DNA of 64,000 bases from Salvator merianae (GCA_003586115.2 QVOM02000073.1:29587298-29651297), one strand, 5' to 3'; shown: positions 1 to 11,879, numbered from the stretch's first letter. The notes: generated by a model from the sequence alone, not told the origin. Made by a program: numbers and translations.

Positions 1-592
1 GGCAAGATTTCTTTAAGTGTGCACCTTCTCTGGCTCATGGGGGGAGTTGCCAACAAGAATGTGCCAGACAGAGGAGCCAAAGGCACAGGTATCCATGGTC
101 CCTTTATCCAGGAATTCCTCCACTCATTTTTCTTGCTTTCATAATGCTGAAAATCTACATATACAGCTATAAAGAAATGTTTCCATCATTTCAGTTAGAA
201 GTGATAAGGTGGGAAGTAAAGGGGCAGCCAACCAATGAAGGGGAATCCTATGGCTAGTGAAAAAGGATGGACCCAAGAGAGAATTTTTTCTTGGAGCAAT
301 GAGATGTGGTATCAGTGAGAAGGACATGAATGCCAGGGCAGAATGTGAGGGGAACCTACACATTACCACAATAAGGAGGAAGCCAGAGAACACTGTTCAT
401 GCCTATTTTTACAGTTAACATATAGACAGGAGAATAGTAGACTCCCCCACACATACACTCACCATAGTCTGTTTGGGCTCCTGGAACATTTGAAGATGCA
501 GAATTCTGCACTTGTTCACTTGTGCAATGGTAACCACAAAAAAGACACAGGTGGTATACGTGGTGAGGAGGAATGTGCAGGAGGGTGATGAT
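1..592. other. Intergenic DNA, nothing recognised
   Basis: AT-rich sequence without a convincing coding frame or recognised repeat. The minus-strand frame at 139-393 has no recognisable domain and is probably chance. Confidence 0.4.
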
Positions 593-932
593 TAGGGCTG
601 TACATAAATGAAATTAGTTTATTCATTTTGCCATTGAAGTGAAAACATATTTGTTCATTTCATCATTGAACAATTTGATTGAAAAAACTTTTTTTGCATT
701 TGGTTTCACACATTTTTGCTTTCTTTTCCATTAAAAAAAACCCTTTTCATTGGCAAAAGCACAGCAAAAGTAATGTTTGGTGAATTTTTAACTTTCACAA
801 GCAGGAGACTGGTTTGATTCAATCAAAGTTTTGGAAATGCAAAAAAACACATTTCCATTTCAATATGAATATCCACAAATGAAAAATATTCAATCGAATT
901 TTCAAATGCAAATCAAATTTTGCAGATCTCTA
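593..932. mobile_element. Small non-autonomous hAT-type transposon
   Basis: The element starts TAGGGCTGTACATAAATG and ends with the inverted form ...GCAGATCTCTA. It is flanked by 8-bp direct repeats, gtgatgat (585-592) and gtgataat (933-940), matching at 7 of 8 bases. An 8-bp target duplication and TAGGG-type ends are hallmarks of the hAT superfamily. The interior is AT-rich and partly self-complementary (many TTCATTT/AAATGAA motifs) and encodes nothing, so it would have depended on a transposase made elsewhere. Confidence 0.7.
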
Positions 933-1090
933 GTGATAATAACACCCTAACAGCACACTGAGATGGAGCAACAAGGAAGGGTAGCCACTAAAGTTGAAGA
1001 ATATGCAAAACTGTACATTTGCACAGATCTTTCTCCTTTCTAGGAAAGCTGGAAACAGTATGGGAAAAGTAGAAAGGCTGGGGTGGAATG

Positions 1091-1157
1091 TTCCTTCCTT
1101 CCTTCCTTCCTTCCTTCCTTCCTTCCTTCCTTCCTTCCTTCCTTCCTTCCTTCCTTT
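1091..1157. repeat. (TTCC)n microsatellite
   Basis: About 16 uninterrupted copies of the tetranucleotide TTCC. The serine/phenylalanine/leucine/proline-repeat frames across it are artefacts of the repeat. Confidence 0.97.
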
Positions 1158-3800
1158 TTGCTGTTCAAACAGTTCATCAACTGTTCAAGGTTCAATCTAA
1201 AATTGATTATTTATGTTTTATCTGGTTCTAGATCAAACCAAGTCTACAAATTTGAGTTTGTGCACATCTGTAGTTTGCAGTTTTGGTCAAAGTATATAGT
1301 AGAGTTGGAGAAGTTTCAGAAGTGGATAACTAAACTCCCACTTGATGTGGTGTGGGCTACCAGCTTCTATGGTTTAAAAGACAGTTTTAACCACGTTATG
1401 GAAGTCAGGACTATCAATGGCAATTAGGTCTTATGGCAGTTGGAGGTAGTATGTCTCCAAAGGCTAGCTGCTGGGAGACTGCAAGCAGAACAAGCCGTGT
1501 GCTCATGCTCTGCTGGTGGGCTTCCCAGTGCAGCTGGTTGGGCACTCAGAGAGCAGACTTTTAGACTATATCCAATCCAGTAGGACACTTTTCACATTCT
1601 TAAGTCAAGTGCATGTTACATTATATTTAACAGAGGCATTGTAGAACAGCAGTCCCAGTGTTAACCTCTGGTTTATAACTATCAAGGAGGGCCAAAGCCA
1701 TCTTAAAATTATATTCTCTACATCATCAGGACAGAACAAAGATATACCTCAACTGATGTCCTTATCGATCACGTGCAATGTGGTTATACTGTTGATATGC
1801 ACAGTCTCATAGCACTTATGGCTTAGATATTCTGCTTAGAAAGTTGTAGGATTGCAATACTGAGAATCTAGTATAAAGAAACAGAAATAAGAAACATCAG
1901 CAATTTCGACCCTCCATTGGCAAGTTTATAAATTTCAGGATTTGAAGGGCTTCTCTCCCCCTCTCAACAACAAAGCAGAAAAGCTGACCTGTCTGAGAGA
2001 GGAAATCAAGCAATGCTATCAGTGCTGCTGATAGATTCTGTGAAACATCATTTTTCACTTGCACTGACTCCTTGATGCTCATCTGAGACTGTGTTGGCCC
2101 ATTTATTACAAAGCATACCCTAAACTGGCAAATGCTTGGCTGTGCTTCCTTTGAGCCTTTATCAGCAATTCTTAAGCTTAATAAAGGAAGGAGCTCAGCC
2201 AGTCAGGTCATTGGAGTCCATCCTTTAAAACAGCTGCAAATTTAAATTGTCATGATAGGAAAAACTATAAAGAAATGAATGTTTGTCCATCTTTAGTTAT
2301 TCCAAACTCATTAATCACTTACAGATGTGTTTAGATGTAGTGGTTTGTGATGTGACTCATGTGTTTTCTTCAGGACTTTTGTTGGTAACAGTAATAAAAT
2401 AATAGTATTCATAGAAAATACACACAAAGACCAAATTATCTGAGAATGGAAACAAAATTCTATTCTTTTCTTGAAATCTTGCTTCCAATACTTAAAAAAA
2501 TATACTGAAGAGCAAAAGCAAATCCAGTAGAAGTAAGATATTGAGAAGAACTTGGTTTCACCTGATGTGTAGAATTAGAAATAAAACTGTTTAGATATAA
2601 GACTTTTTTTTTTTAAACATAAATTGATTTCATGTATATGCAAACTCTTCCTTTGAAATTCTATAGTATGTATACAATACCATAATTTGGGAACATTGTA
2701 TAGAATTCATTTTTTTTTTAACTATTTGCACACATTTCTGTATGGATGGAAGTGCTTTGAACTGGTCCTTATTCGACAATCATCTTTAAATAATCATTAT
2801 AGCAGATTTTAAATTTGCTATAGATAACTGACACTGCAATAAAATATACAGATGGAGAAATATATGTGTATATAAAAGAGATAAAAAATACATTTTTTTC
2901 TTTCTTTTTTACCAGAAATAATATGGAAATATAATTCAAAGAATAGCTATTATTAGTATATGCAATAAACTTAAGCCTACCATGCCTAAGAGCACAAATT
3001 CAGCTCCTGCCAAAGCCTGTATTTGGCCTACATTATTTGTGTTGGCATAATTGCATAAATGAATAAATTGACGAGAAAAATCAACAGTTGATTTAGTTTA
3101 TTTTCTATAAAGTACAGATTTGGCTACAGTCAGTGCATCAAGTCTTCATTTTACATGGCCATTTAACATGCTAGTTCATAGTGATCATTAAACAGCCTCT
3201 ATTTTCCACTTAATTACAGACCTGTCCCAGCTTCTTCTGAAAATGAAGTGATTTTAAAATGGCAGAATAGTAATTTTATTTTATTTTATTTTGTGTGGTG
3301 CGTAAATTAAAGCTCAGTCATTCTCCTATTTGGATAATTTACTAGCAACAGGAAATGAACTGATTGCAATTATTGTCTCTGTCTTCTGCAGAAGGGTCTG
3401 TAGTTCTTTGCCTTGGTAATAGCGATAAATGATACTTTAGTCAACTGGTACTATCTTTCCCATTTCAGCTTCACTGAGACTTCTGAATAGCATAAAAGTG
3501 TTTTCAAGGATTAATCCACAATTAGATATTCTGATATCCTTTAAAAATTGTCAAAAGACCCCTGTGGCCACACTTTTTCCATTTAAAGTGATACTGAATT
3601 AATAATGTTTTGCCATCTCGTCAGACCTTTAAACTCCTGTGACTGATATCACATCAGTTAGCCCACTTAAGCAAAATGTCACACGGCAAGACTTCCATTT
3701 TGAATAGGTCATTCCCACTGAAGGCTCATTAGTGTTCACTGTCCATCTCACTCTCAGTGCTTGTTGCAGGAACAATAATTCTGTTTAGAAATATGTGCAT

Positions 3801-3820
3801 ATGTGTGTGTGAGAGAGAGT

Positions 3821-3857
<37 letters not shown>
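3801..3857. repeat. Compound (GT)n(GA)n microsatellite
   Basis: A short GT run passes into a roughly 45-bp GA run with a few GTGA interruptions. Confidence 0.95.
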
Positions 3858-3858
<1 letters not shown>

Positions 3859-4465
3859 GGACTGAGAGAGAAAAATCTCATTACAAATGGGAGATTTAAT
3901 ACAACATCACAGTACCTCGTAGTTCATTTTAAATAAAAACTCACATTTTTATGCAATCTTTAGACAGCAAATCCATAAAATCAAGTTATGATTTTTAATC
4001 AAGCTGCGAAAGTCATAGATGCATCTGATGTTCTTTAATTTTTCATGAAATGGGGACAAGGCCTAAGAGGAAAAAAAAAAGTTGCACAGTATTCCAGGAA
4101 GTTGAATTATTTTACTACAAAATTTCCCCACAGGTATTCATTTACTAGGAGAAGGAATTAAGCTCAGTGATACAATACTGCAATACTGATACAATACAGT
4201 CATAGTACCATCAGCTAAAAGCATCAGATAGCAAATAAACAATTTTATCTTAGATCCTGGAAAACTGTGGTGACACACGCCCACGCCCAAAGAGTTGGGT
4301 GCAAATGAAGGATTTCAGACAAAGCTGAGGGAAAATGGGGCCTTCCTTCCAGATAGACCAAAGGTTCTTTGGAAAGTCCCACTTTTTATTAGAGTTTAAA
4401 ACAAAGGATTATAATTACAAGCTGTAACACCTGGATCCAGGAACCACCCAACACAATCATGCTAT

Positions 4466-4487
4466 CACACACACACACACACACACC
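4466..4487. repeat. (CA)n microsatellite
   Basis: Eleven uninterrupted CA units. Confidence 0.95.
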
Positions 4488-5590
4488 TGCAGCTGTGTCC
4501 AGCTGAAAACACTCATCTCTCTCAGCTCTCTCCACCAAGGCAGCCCCTCCCGGATCCTGGCATACATTCAACAAAGGTCTTAGTTTTCTCCACACTGTGG
4601 CAAGTCTAAATGGAAAGCACACATTTCAACCTACTCAGAACTTCTGGTTTATGTTGTGCATATAGCAGGAACTGGAGACAATTTACCTCCTAACCTAACA
4701 GACAGATTTGATCAACTGGCCAATAAGATCAGCCCACTGTGAACCAATAAAGATGAACTAAACAGATTCCAGTGTAGAAAACCTTAGGGGAATCTTCATT
4801 TCACAGGTCCATTCCTTGTCATTAACCCTCATATACATTTTGAGGTATATTCCTACCCCTGAATATCAGGAAAGCTGATGATTTTGTGATCTTTAATCCT
4901 ATAGTCCAGGAAATTTAGAACTTTGAGAGAAACCTCCTGTAAAGAAATCCTGCAAAAAGTAGATTTTTAGGATACATAGTATGACATATATCAGGAGAGC
5001 AGGGGAATGATCTGATGTGCAGATATCTCCCCAATAGAAGTTAATGCAACATTTTGACACCATTTTTTGGCTGTGTTTTAATGCTGGTTGAAGTTTTCTT
5101 TGAAAGCTACTCATCATTCTTTTTGCAAATCTAGGCTTATCCAGAGATTAGATACCTCAACACTTTGACTGATAGCTACAAGAATTAATTATTGAGGCAA
5201 ATATAATTGCTTCTCATACTTGCTAGCTCCACAGGGCAATTATTTTAGCAGGATTGCCCTCTGAAAACTTCTGCAATCTAACATTTTGTTTCTGTTTTTG
5301 TTTTTGTTTCTTTTTTTTTTAAGCTTCATATCTTTTTAACACTTTCAGAGCAGGTTAACTCTTTTTTCCCCTACAAAATTAAACATATTTGTCTCTAAAT
5401 AAAAAGGCTTTGGGTTAACAAGGAATTAATAGATTTTGCATGGATTAGTTGCAGGCTATTTTCTTGAACTGCAGTATTAATCTCTAGCAACTGGGGAGGA
5501 GGAATGCAACTGTCTCCTAAGACTGATTTTCTGCTGATTTTAAAACATTTATAACTTTGGATGGAATGTGATTGTTACCTTCCCATCTAT

Positions 5591-5834
5591 GACTGCATCT
5601 ATACATGGAATCAATCAATCAATAAATAAAATAAAACCCTCAAAAGCACCTTAGAAGTGGTAGTTGCCACACACCAGTGTTCCGTCCCACCCCTAATCCA
5701 TGTTAATGCCCAGAAAAAACACTTTCAAAGTGAATTTAATGTGCATTAGAGATGGAATGGGAACAACAGCTACCACATGCTACTATCTCTGATCTGCTTT
5801 TGAACTGCTTTTTCTAATGTATATGGATGCAGCC
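5591..5834. mobile_element. Short inverted-repeat element (GGCTGCATC-end family)
   Basis: The left end GACTGCATCTATACATGGAA is the imperfect inverse of the right end, which reads TGTATATGGATGCAGCC on the plus strand. The trinucleotide TAT flanks both sides (5588-5590 and 5835-5837), a possible 3-bp target duplication. The interior is non-coding and includes a short AATC/AATA run. Similar ends occur at 28685-28821. A 3-bp duplication would fit PIF/Harbinger-type movement, but the TSD is short and AT-rich, so the superfamily is inferred. Confidence 0.55.
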
Positions 5835-5905
5835 TATATAAATGAAAGTTAAAAGAGAACACTACTGAAGCTGTCTCTGCCTCCTACCTATTCTTCAAAT
5901 ATTAA

Positions 5906-6027
5906 GCTGCATCTCCATTGCAAATGAAGGTACTTTGATCAGGACCTCAGGGCAGCTGGTCTCCATCAGAAGTAATGGAAACTAGCTTCATTTAAGAAGC
6001 CTTTGCTGTGCAATGGAGACACACCCC
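5906..6027. mobile_element. About 120-bp palindromic MITE, copy 1
   Basis: The ends are inverted copies of each other around TCTCCATTGCA (left) and TGCAATGGAGA (right). The middle contains GCAGCTGGTCTCCATCAGAA followed by GTAATGGAAACTAGC. Two further copies with the same order of blocks lie at 55872-55999 and 56641-56770, and a left-half copy lies near 56476-56525. No TSD could be fixed. Confidence 0.6.
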
Positions 6028-6689
6028 AGATTGGTTGATGAGTTGAAATTATTGGGTTGATGTACAGTAGGGTGAAGAAGGAGTTTCATCCACTTCTGTT
6101 ACAAGACCTGAAAACAATATTATTTGAAGGACAAACAACAATCATGCTCAAGATCCCTCCAATATGGCTAAATTAAAGCAATTCTGCAAAGAAGAATGTG
6201 TCAAAATTCCCTCACAGAGATGTAAAAGATTGATCTCCAGTTTTTGAAAATGTTTGGTAGCAGTTGCTGCTGCTAAAAGTGAAACAACCAGGTATTATAT
6301 TTAGCCGACTTATGTCTCCACCTCCATGACTTTCCTAAGTGGCCATCCAGCAGAGCTTCCTGGGTGGTTAGAGGGTTATTGTCATCTAGCCATAAAGATT
6401 TATCTTTGCCACTTTCAGAAGCTTGCTGTGATCAATTTGCAAGGCACTTTCAGTACAAAGTCACTCAGATTTGCATGGAATTGGACTCCACAGTTGGAAG
6501 TAGTCCAGTGGAAGTCCTGTTATATTGGATAGGTTTTAATCACTAAAGTCTGAGGAAATGGACTAGCTGCTTGCAGGTGCTTAGCCATCCACTTGTTACC
6601 TTGACTTTTGTCCACCATGGCTAATAAAGGTAGCTGAGAACATAGGGCTGGGTGAGTCCAGAATGTAATAAATGACCTTTGCATGATGA

Positions 6690-6825
6690 GTGTGTCATCA
6701 GCTCCTAAGGAAGCTGTAGTATTCCCTATCCGTAAGAAGACCTTCCTAAACCCAGAGTTATTAACTAGCAGCCAGTTGGCAAGGGGGTCTAGTAGTACAA
6801 GGAAAAAATAAGTTTGTGGCATGAG
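6690..6825 (+). mobile_element. Decayed L2-clade LINE fragment (reverse transcriptase region)
   Basis: Conceptual translation across several frames gives pieces like KEAVVFPIRKK, corresponding to KEAIVCPLLKKPSLDP in the better-preserved L2 copy at 34669-37941. It is heavily frameshifted. It is separated from its 3' part (7110-7190) by an L1-like piece in the opposite orientation. Confidence 0.5.
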
Positions 6826-6839
6826 CTTTCATAGCTTTC

Positions 6840-7085
6840 AAGATGGTCTGGAAGTTTTATAAAACTTATCAGCAGCCTTGTTTCTCAATAAATTACTCAA
6901 TCTGTCCATCTCAGCAAAGTCCATCATTTTAACTGACCAGTCACCTATTGTGGGCATTTTATATCCTTTCCATTTTGCCCATACACAATTCTAGCTGCAA
7001 TTACCATATTTTGCATTGAAACATTAACCTTGTCAAACTTATCTTCTTTTAATCTTTAGGATTTTCTGCATGACCATAAATATTT
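6840..7085 (-). mobile_element. L1-like LINE fragment, 3' end of ORF2
   Basis: Minus-strand translation gives pieces such as AARIVYGQN, then a tryptophan-rich stretch, then FIKLPDH-like sequence, broken by stops. This resembles the extreme C-terminus of vertebrate L1 ORF2 proteins (family knowledge, no search run). It lies between two parts of an L2 relic in the other orientation. Confidence 0.45.
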
Positions 7086-7109
7086 GCACCCAACCTTTGT
7101 TGGGAGGTT

Positions 7110-7190
7110 TCTACCCAGATGTACATCACACCAGTACTAAAAGATCTGCCCTGACTACCTATTTGTTACCGAGCCCAATGCATGGTGTAG
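7110..7190 (+). mobile_element. L2-clade LINE fragment, 3' coding region
   Basis: The sequence gatgtacatcacaccagtac, followed by a CTACCTATTTGTTACC-like stretch, aligns by eye with 13236-13300 of the L2 copy at 11880-13755, where the same region encodes the conserved LHWLPI-type motif. Probably the same original insertion as 6690-6825. Confidence 0.55.
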
Positions 7191-8484
7191 ACTAGGAATA
7201 TTCATTAACAAAAAAATGGATATGCATTTGCAAAAAAAAAAAAAAGCAAATGTTCATTTCGACAGCAAACCATTTAATTGACCAATTCATTTTTTTTCCT
7301 TCGATAAATGAAAGGATCATTTATAAGCTATATGTTGTGTTTACTCAGGTTGTTGTAACATTAAATTTTGTTTGACGATCTGGAACAATTAAGTGTGACA
7401 AATATGTTAAAAAAAAACCAGATGAAATCAAGAAGGAGAAAATACTTTTTTGCAAGACTGAATCTACCACATCGTCATGAACTCTTTTACTGCCGCTTCG
7501 GATCTCATCAGTGTATATCTTCTAGTTATTTTTTATTATTATTCCTCCAACATGTATTACTTCATACATTTCCATATTTTAAGACCTATCTCCGCAACCT
7601 GGGAAATTCCTTGTGGAAATTTTCATATTTTATGCATAGTTTGGTATCTTCAGAAAACTTTGTTTGCTCTTAAATTGTCATTATTTATAAATAAGTTAAA
7701 AAGCACCTGTCATAGTAAGGGACTTTGAAAGTACATACTTGCTACATTTCTTAATTGTGGAAAATGTATTTTTATTCCTATTATCTGCTTTCTGGTCTAT
7801 AATCTGTTGTTTAACCATAAGTCATGACTTTCCTTAAAGGGCTACTGGAGTCTTTTTTAAGGGACTTTATTGTGAGCTTTTTGAAAGTGCAAGCGCAAAA
7901 TGTCTATTAGTTCATGTTACTATTATATTGTTTATTGACAATATCAAAACAATCTCAATCAAGCATGGTGGTTACCAGCCATATCTAGGCTATCAAACCA
8001 CAAAAGTGTTTTTTTTGGAGCTCTCTGTGATTAAAGATGGTAGACAGAAAATTCATCACTAGCTGAAACTCAGCTGAATGTTATATACACATTTGTAGTT
8101 TGGCATCTGGAATAATCTAAACATATTTATTAGAAAATATATAAAAAGTTTGACTTTCATCCGCTTTTATAAAAATGGAATAAATTTTGTGAACCTTTGG
8201 ATCTGGTTCATATTTATACAAAGCGGAAGCAAGGTAAGGTAAAAAGAAGGATGATAGGAATGAGAAAAAAGAAATCAACTGTGCTGCCCCATTATGAATC
8301 AGAAAAGGGAAAGGCCTTAGTACAAGTCCACATGCATCCATGAAGTCCCTAGATTCTCCATTATTAATGTCAGTCTTAATTAATGTCAGTCTTAGCCTAG
8401 ATCTGCAGTATGGGACTAATGGCATTTGGCTACTTTACAGGTCTGTTGAAATGTATATGGCATGCTTTTAATATATATACTATG

Positions 8485-8536
<52 letters not shown>

Positions 8537-9210
8537 TATTAAAATAATATATATAATATGTAATTATTACTTACAGTGTAATCTTCTTTTATATCAGTCT
8601 GAATTGAAATTATGGTTGGCCTCAAATGTTTCCTTCTAATTTCTGTAGCAGCTGTATCTTTCAATAGCACTTATGCTTTTTCATGGTCTTCCATTCTCAT
8701 GTGTGTGTGAGTATGTACACATTCAAATGCCTTTGCCCTTTCATAAAAAAGGATTGATGTAGATAATAAGCCTGACCTAGTTCTACTCTTAAAACTTCAA
8801 CTGTCAGTAATTTGTTAGGGAGTTTGATCTTCTACAAGTTAATCAAGGCTCAGGAGGCAGTCCAACTGGAAATGTACATCATCATAAAAAGGGAAAAAAG
8901 TGTGCGCGCACACACGTATATATATGAAAGAGAAATTAAAATAAAAGACTCTTATAGAATAAGGTCACCAAAAATAAAATAAACATTTCCAGGCATTACA
9001 GAAAGAACTAGCAACTCTTTTCTCAGTGTACATTTATATCAAAGGTAGCAACTCATCCTGTTATTATGACAGAGACCATTTTAGGGTCAGAAATTCCTGC
9101 CTTTCAGGCTCAGCTCTGCAATTGTTTGCACTTTTCTCCCCTGCAAATACTTAATTTCTAGCTTTTCATTAAACTTTTCACATCCTAGCAGGAACCAGAG
9201 GACACAAGGT
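7191..9210. other. AT-rich intergenic DNA
   Basis: No gene was recognised. At 7195-7335 an AT-rich stretch rich in ATTCATT/AATGAA inversions might be an old short inverted-repeat element, but no ends or TSD could be set. The AT dinucleotide tract is listed separately. At 8899-8930 a GTGTGCGCGCACACACGTAT alternating purine-pyrimidine run occurs. Confidence 0.35.
8470..8573. repeat. (AT)n tract
   Basis: About 100 bp of AT dinucleotides with a few interruptions (TATGTAATAT, ATTAAAATAAT). It is self-complementary and likely to be length-variable. Confidence 0.95.
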
Positions 9211-9409
9211 NNNNNNNNNNNNNNNNNNNNNNNNNNNNNNNNNNNNNNNNNNNNNNNNNNNNNNNNNNNNNNNNNNNNNNNNNNNNNNNNNNNNNNNNNN
9301 NNNNNNNNNNNNNNNNNNNNNNNNNNNNNNNNNNNNNNNNNNNNNNNNNNNNNNNNNNNNNNNNNNNNNNNNNNNNNNNNNNNNNNNNNNNNNNNNNNNN
9401 NNNNNNNNN
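9211..9409. other. Assembly gap
   Basis: 199 consecutive N bases. The length may be nominal. Confidence 1.
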
Positions 9410-9850
9410 CTAGAATTTTTTTCCTGTAGACTATGCTTGAAAGGCCCTCTGGGGTGATTCTCCTATCAAGTTAGTTTTGGGGAGGCATTGAAGAGTTTTT
9501 CATTCATGGGTGGCATTAAGTTCCTCAACACAATTAAAAGAGAAAGCTTGGTGGCTGCACTTCTGTTCAAAGTGTGATGATGGTTATGGCTAAGAGTGCT
9601 GAGGGAAGATGGAAGAAGAAAAGGAGTTAAGGTGAGTAGAATTTTGTGCTGAATCTTTGAAGTCGTTGAAGCAAGCAACTGGCAATACTTCTTTCTTCAG
9701 GAAACACCTGAAGTCCCACACCTATGTGTGGAAACTCTTAACATCTGCCCTGAGGGAGTTACAAATCTTGATATCTTGAGGAACTTTCCCACCAGCTGCT
9801 TCACTTCTATTGTTGTTATCTTAGAAGTATGAGGCAGGAAAAGCTTTTCT

Positions 9851-9875
9851 TTCTTCTTCTTCTTCTTCTTCTTCT
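9851..9875. repeat. (TTC)n microsatellite
   Basis: About 8 copies of TTC. It produces the lysine-run minus-strand frame here. Confidence 0.9.
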
Positions 9876-10023
9876 TTTTTACATTTTGCAAGGAAAAGAG
9901 GCTTTGACAGAAACAGAAAAGTCCTAACTAGCTCTTTAATGACGTTACTATCACAGGAAGAGTTGGAGAGGAATGAACAGAAGTGGCCATGAGTGTTCTT
10001 CGCTACCTTGTATTAGTACTTCT

Positions 10024-11123
10024 TAGGGATGTGCACGAAGGCACTTTTCCCTTTTCGCTTCGCAGGACTGCGAAGCTCCTAGGCTTCGTTTTGGCGGCGA
10101 AAATCTTCGCCGCGAACGGAAGCAGATAAATCAAGGCGAAGGGAAAACCTTTGCCTTAATTTCTCTGCTTCGGATGGCGCTCGCCTCTCTCTCATTCCCC
10201 CCTCCCCAGTCTGTCAGTCTGATGACAGACTGGGGGGGGATGAGAGAGAGGCGAGCGCCATCTGAAGCAGAGAAATCAAGGCGAAAAGGTCTTCCGTTCG
10301 CCTTGATTTATCTGCTTCCGATGGCGCAGCGCGCTCTCTCACTCCCGCCGCAGTCTGTCAGTCTGATGACAGACTGGGGGGGGGATGAGAGAGAGGCGAG
10401 CGCCATCTGAAGCAGAGAAATCAAGGCGAAAAGGTCTTCCGTTCGCCTTGATTTATCTGCTTCCGATGGCGCAGCGCGCTCTCTCACTCCCGCCGCAGTC
10501 TGTCAGTCTGATGACAGACTGGGGGGGGGATGAGAGAGAGGCGAGCGCCATCTGAAGCAGAGAAATCAAGGCGAAAAGGTCTTCCGTTCGCCTTGATTTA
10601 TCTGCTTCCGATGGCGCAGCGCGCTCTCTCACTCCCGCCGCAGTCTGTCAGTCTGATGACAGACTGGGGGGGGGGGATGAGAGAGAGGCGAGCGCCATCT
10701 GAAGCAGAGAAATCAAGGCAAAAAGGTCTTACGTTCGCCTTGATTTATCTGCTTCCGATGTCTGCTGGCTGCCTCATTCACCCTAGGCTGTCAGTGCGAG
10801 CGCTGACAGCCTAGGGGGGGTGAGTCAGTGAGGGGAATAGAAGGAAAATCAACGGGAAGGGAATCCCTCCCTTCCGTTGAATTTTCTGCACTTCCACTCG
10901 CTGCTGGCTGGCTGATTCACCCTAGGCTGTCAGCGCCAGCGCTGACAGCCTAGAGAGGTGAGACTTTGGCAAATTGCGAAGGTCCCGAAATACTTCGAAA
11001 AATTGAGGGACCTTCACAATTCGCATTCGTGATTTCTGGTGCCCTTCGCATTCGATGCGAAGGGCACGGAATCACGAAATTCGATCGAAAATCGAATGCC
11101 ACGAAGCTTCGTGCACACCCCTA
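10024..11123 (+). mobile_element. hAT-type element with tandem hairpins, copy A
   Basis: The element begins TAGGGATGTGCACGAAGG and ends CTTCGTGCACACCCCTA. It is flanked by the exact 8-bp duplication gtacttct (10016-10023 and 11124-11131). Ends of TAGGG-type and an 8-bp TSD place it in the hAT superfamily. It is non-coding, rich in CpG and TTCG motifs, and almost wholly self-complementary. A subterminal hairpin GCTTCGCAGGACTGCGAAGC lies near the left end. The core is four tandem hairpin units (10187-10760), followed by two CTAGGCTGTCAG...CTGACAGCCTAG hairpins (about 10785-10815 and 10923-10952) and a right-end block also present in copy B. The frames it contains come from GC-rich repeats. Confidence 0.85.
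10187..10760. repeat. Tandem array of four ~145-bp hairpin units inside hAT copy A
   Basis: The landmark CAGTCTGTCAGTCTGATGAC recurs at 10207, 10351, 10496 and 10641, spacings of 144-145 bp. Each unit contains two inverted repeats. One arm pair is GAAGCAGAGAAATCAAGGCG with CGCCTTGATTTATCTGCTTC. The other runs from the GATGGCGC...CTCTCTCACTCCC arm through the CTGTCAG tip to the GATGAGAGAGAGGCGAGCGC arm. The units are nearly identical, implying recent amplification. Confidence 0.85.
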
Positions 11124-11131
11124 GTACTTCT

Positions 11132-11879
11132 AGCTGTGTGAACAAGCCATCATTCCTCCCCCCCCCCGCACACAAAAATTCCCCATAGGATGAGGGAAGG
11201 AGAAAATGCAAAGGAAATTTATGAGGCCAGAGCTACACGGAAGTTTAGCAGGTGCACCAAAAAAGGTTTTTTGGCAAGTGGGGAATGCAGTTACATCTTT
11301 TTGAAATGCTTCAAGATATCCAAGGTAGGCATATCTGGGAAAAAAGAAAATGTTCCACAACATCACCTCCCACTGGGTGACTTGCAGAAAAAAAGTCACC
11401 AATGCACATTCACTCAGCAGTTCGTGCCATGCCAGGAGAACTGCTTGCTTTCTGGAGCAGTCTCTCTTTGCTAAGGAAACTTTGTTGCTGTGGCTGAAGA
11501 ATGTTCTTTGTAGCTTCAAGGACTCCCATCCCCCACTCTCATGGTTGGAGAGGCTTGTGCCATGCTCTACAGTTCATCCTCTCCAGTTGGGTCACTGGTC
11601 TGTGTGAGAGGCAATGTTGGTGGCCCTAGTTTCCATCTGCCTTCCAGGTGAGAGTCAGGATCCACTACTGTTGTCCTAGCACTGGGCAGTTGGCCACCTT
11701 GGCAGAGTCTAGGTCACTCTGCCAGAGAGGATCTGTTAAGCAGAGGCAGCTAAATGCCTGGGTGAGAGTAAAGAGGGAAGATGTGGGAGTTACATCTCAG
11801 TTACTAATGATCAGGCGGAGACAGAAAAGAAGGGCTCAAATAAGAAGTGTTAGATATATAGAGACTATCATTCCTTCTA
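11132..11879. other. Short intergenic stretch, possibly LINE 5' sequence
   Basis: No independent gene was recognised. An open plus-strand frame (11648-11977) runs into the L2 endonuclease start motif LLLNARSV at about 11940. The L2 insertion may therefore begin as far left as about 11650, but nothing before 11880 is recognisable. Confidence 0.35.

Larger units (their letters stand above)
933..5590. other. AT-rich intergenic DNA with scattered microsatellites
   Basis: No gene was recognised. The stretch contains the simple repeats listed separately, a short (TTTTA)n run near 3276-3292 and several poly(A)/poly(T) runs. Around 4250-4600 a TTTATTAGAGTTTAAAAC-like stretch could be the reversed poly(A) end of an old retroelement, but I cannot assign it. 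Confidence 0.35.

Noticed and set aside
994..1427. Serine/leucine/proline-repeat frames
   Set aside because: Produced by the (TTCC)n microsatellite, which is open in more than one frame.
10187..10760. Regularly spaced palindromic repeats that look CRISPR-like
   Set aside because: The spacers are as conserved as the repeats, the unit is about 145 bp, it lies within hAT ends with a target duplication, and the genome is vertebrate.
10174..10814. Frames repeating the same SVSLMTDWGG-like peptide
   Set aside because: Repeat peptides arising from the tandem hairpin units; no start context or conserved domain.
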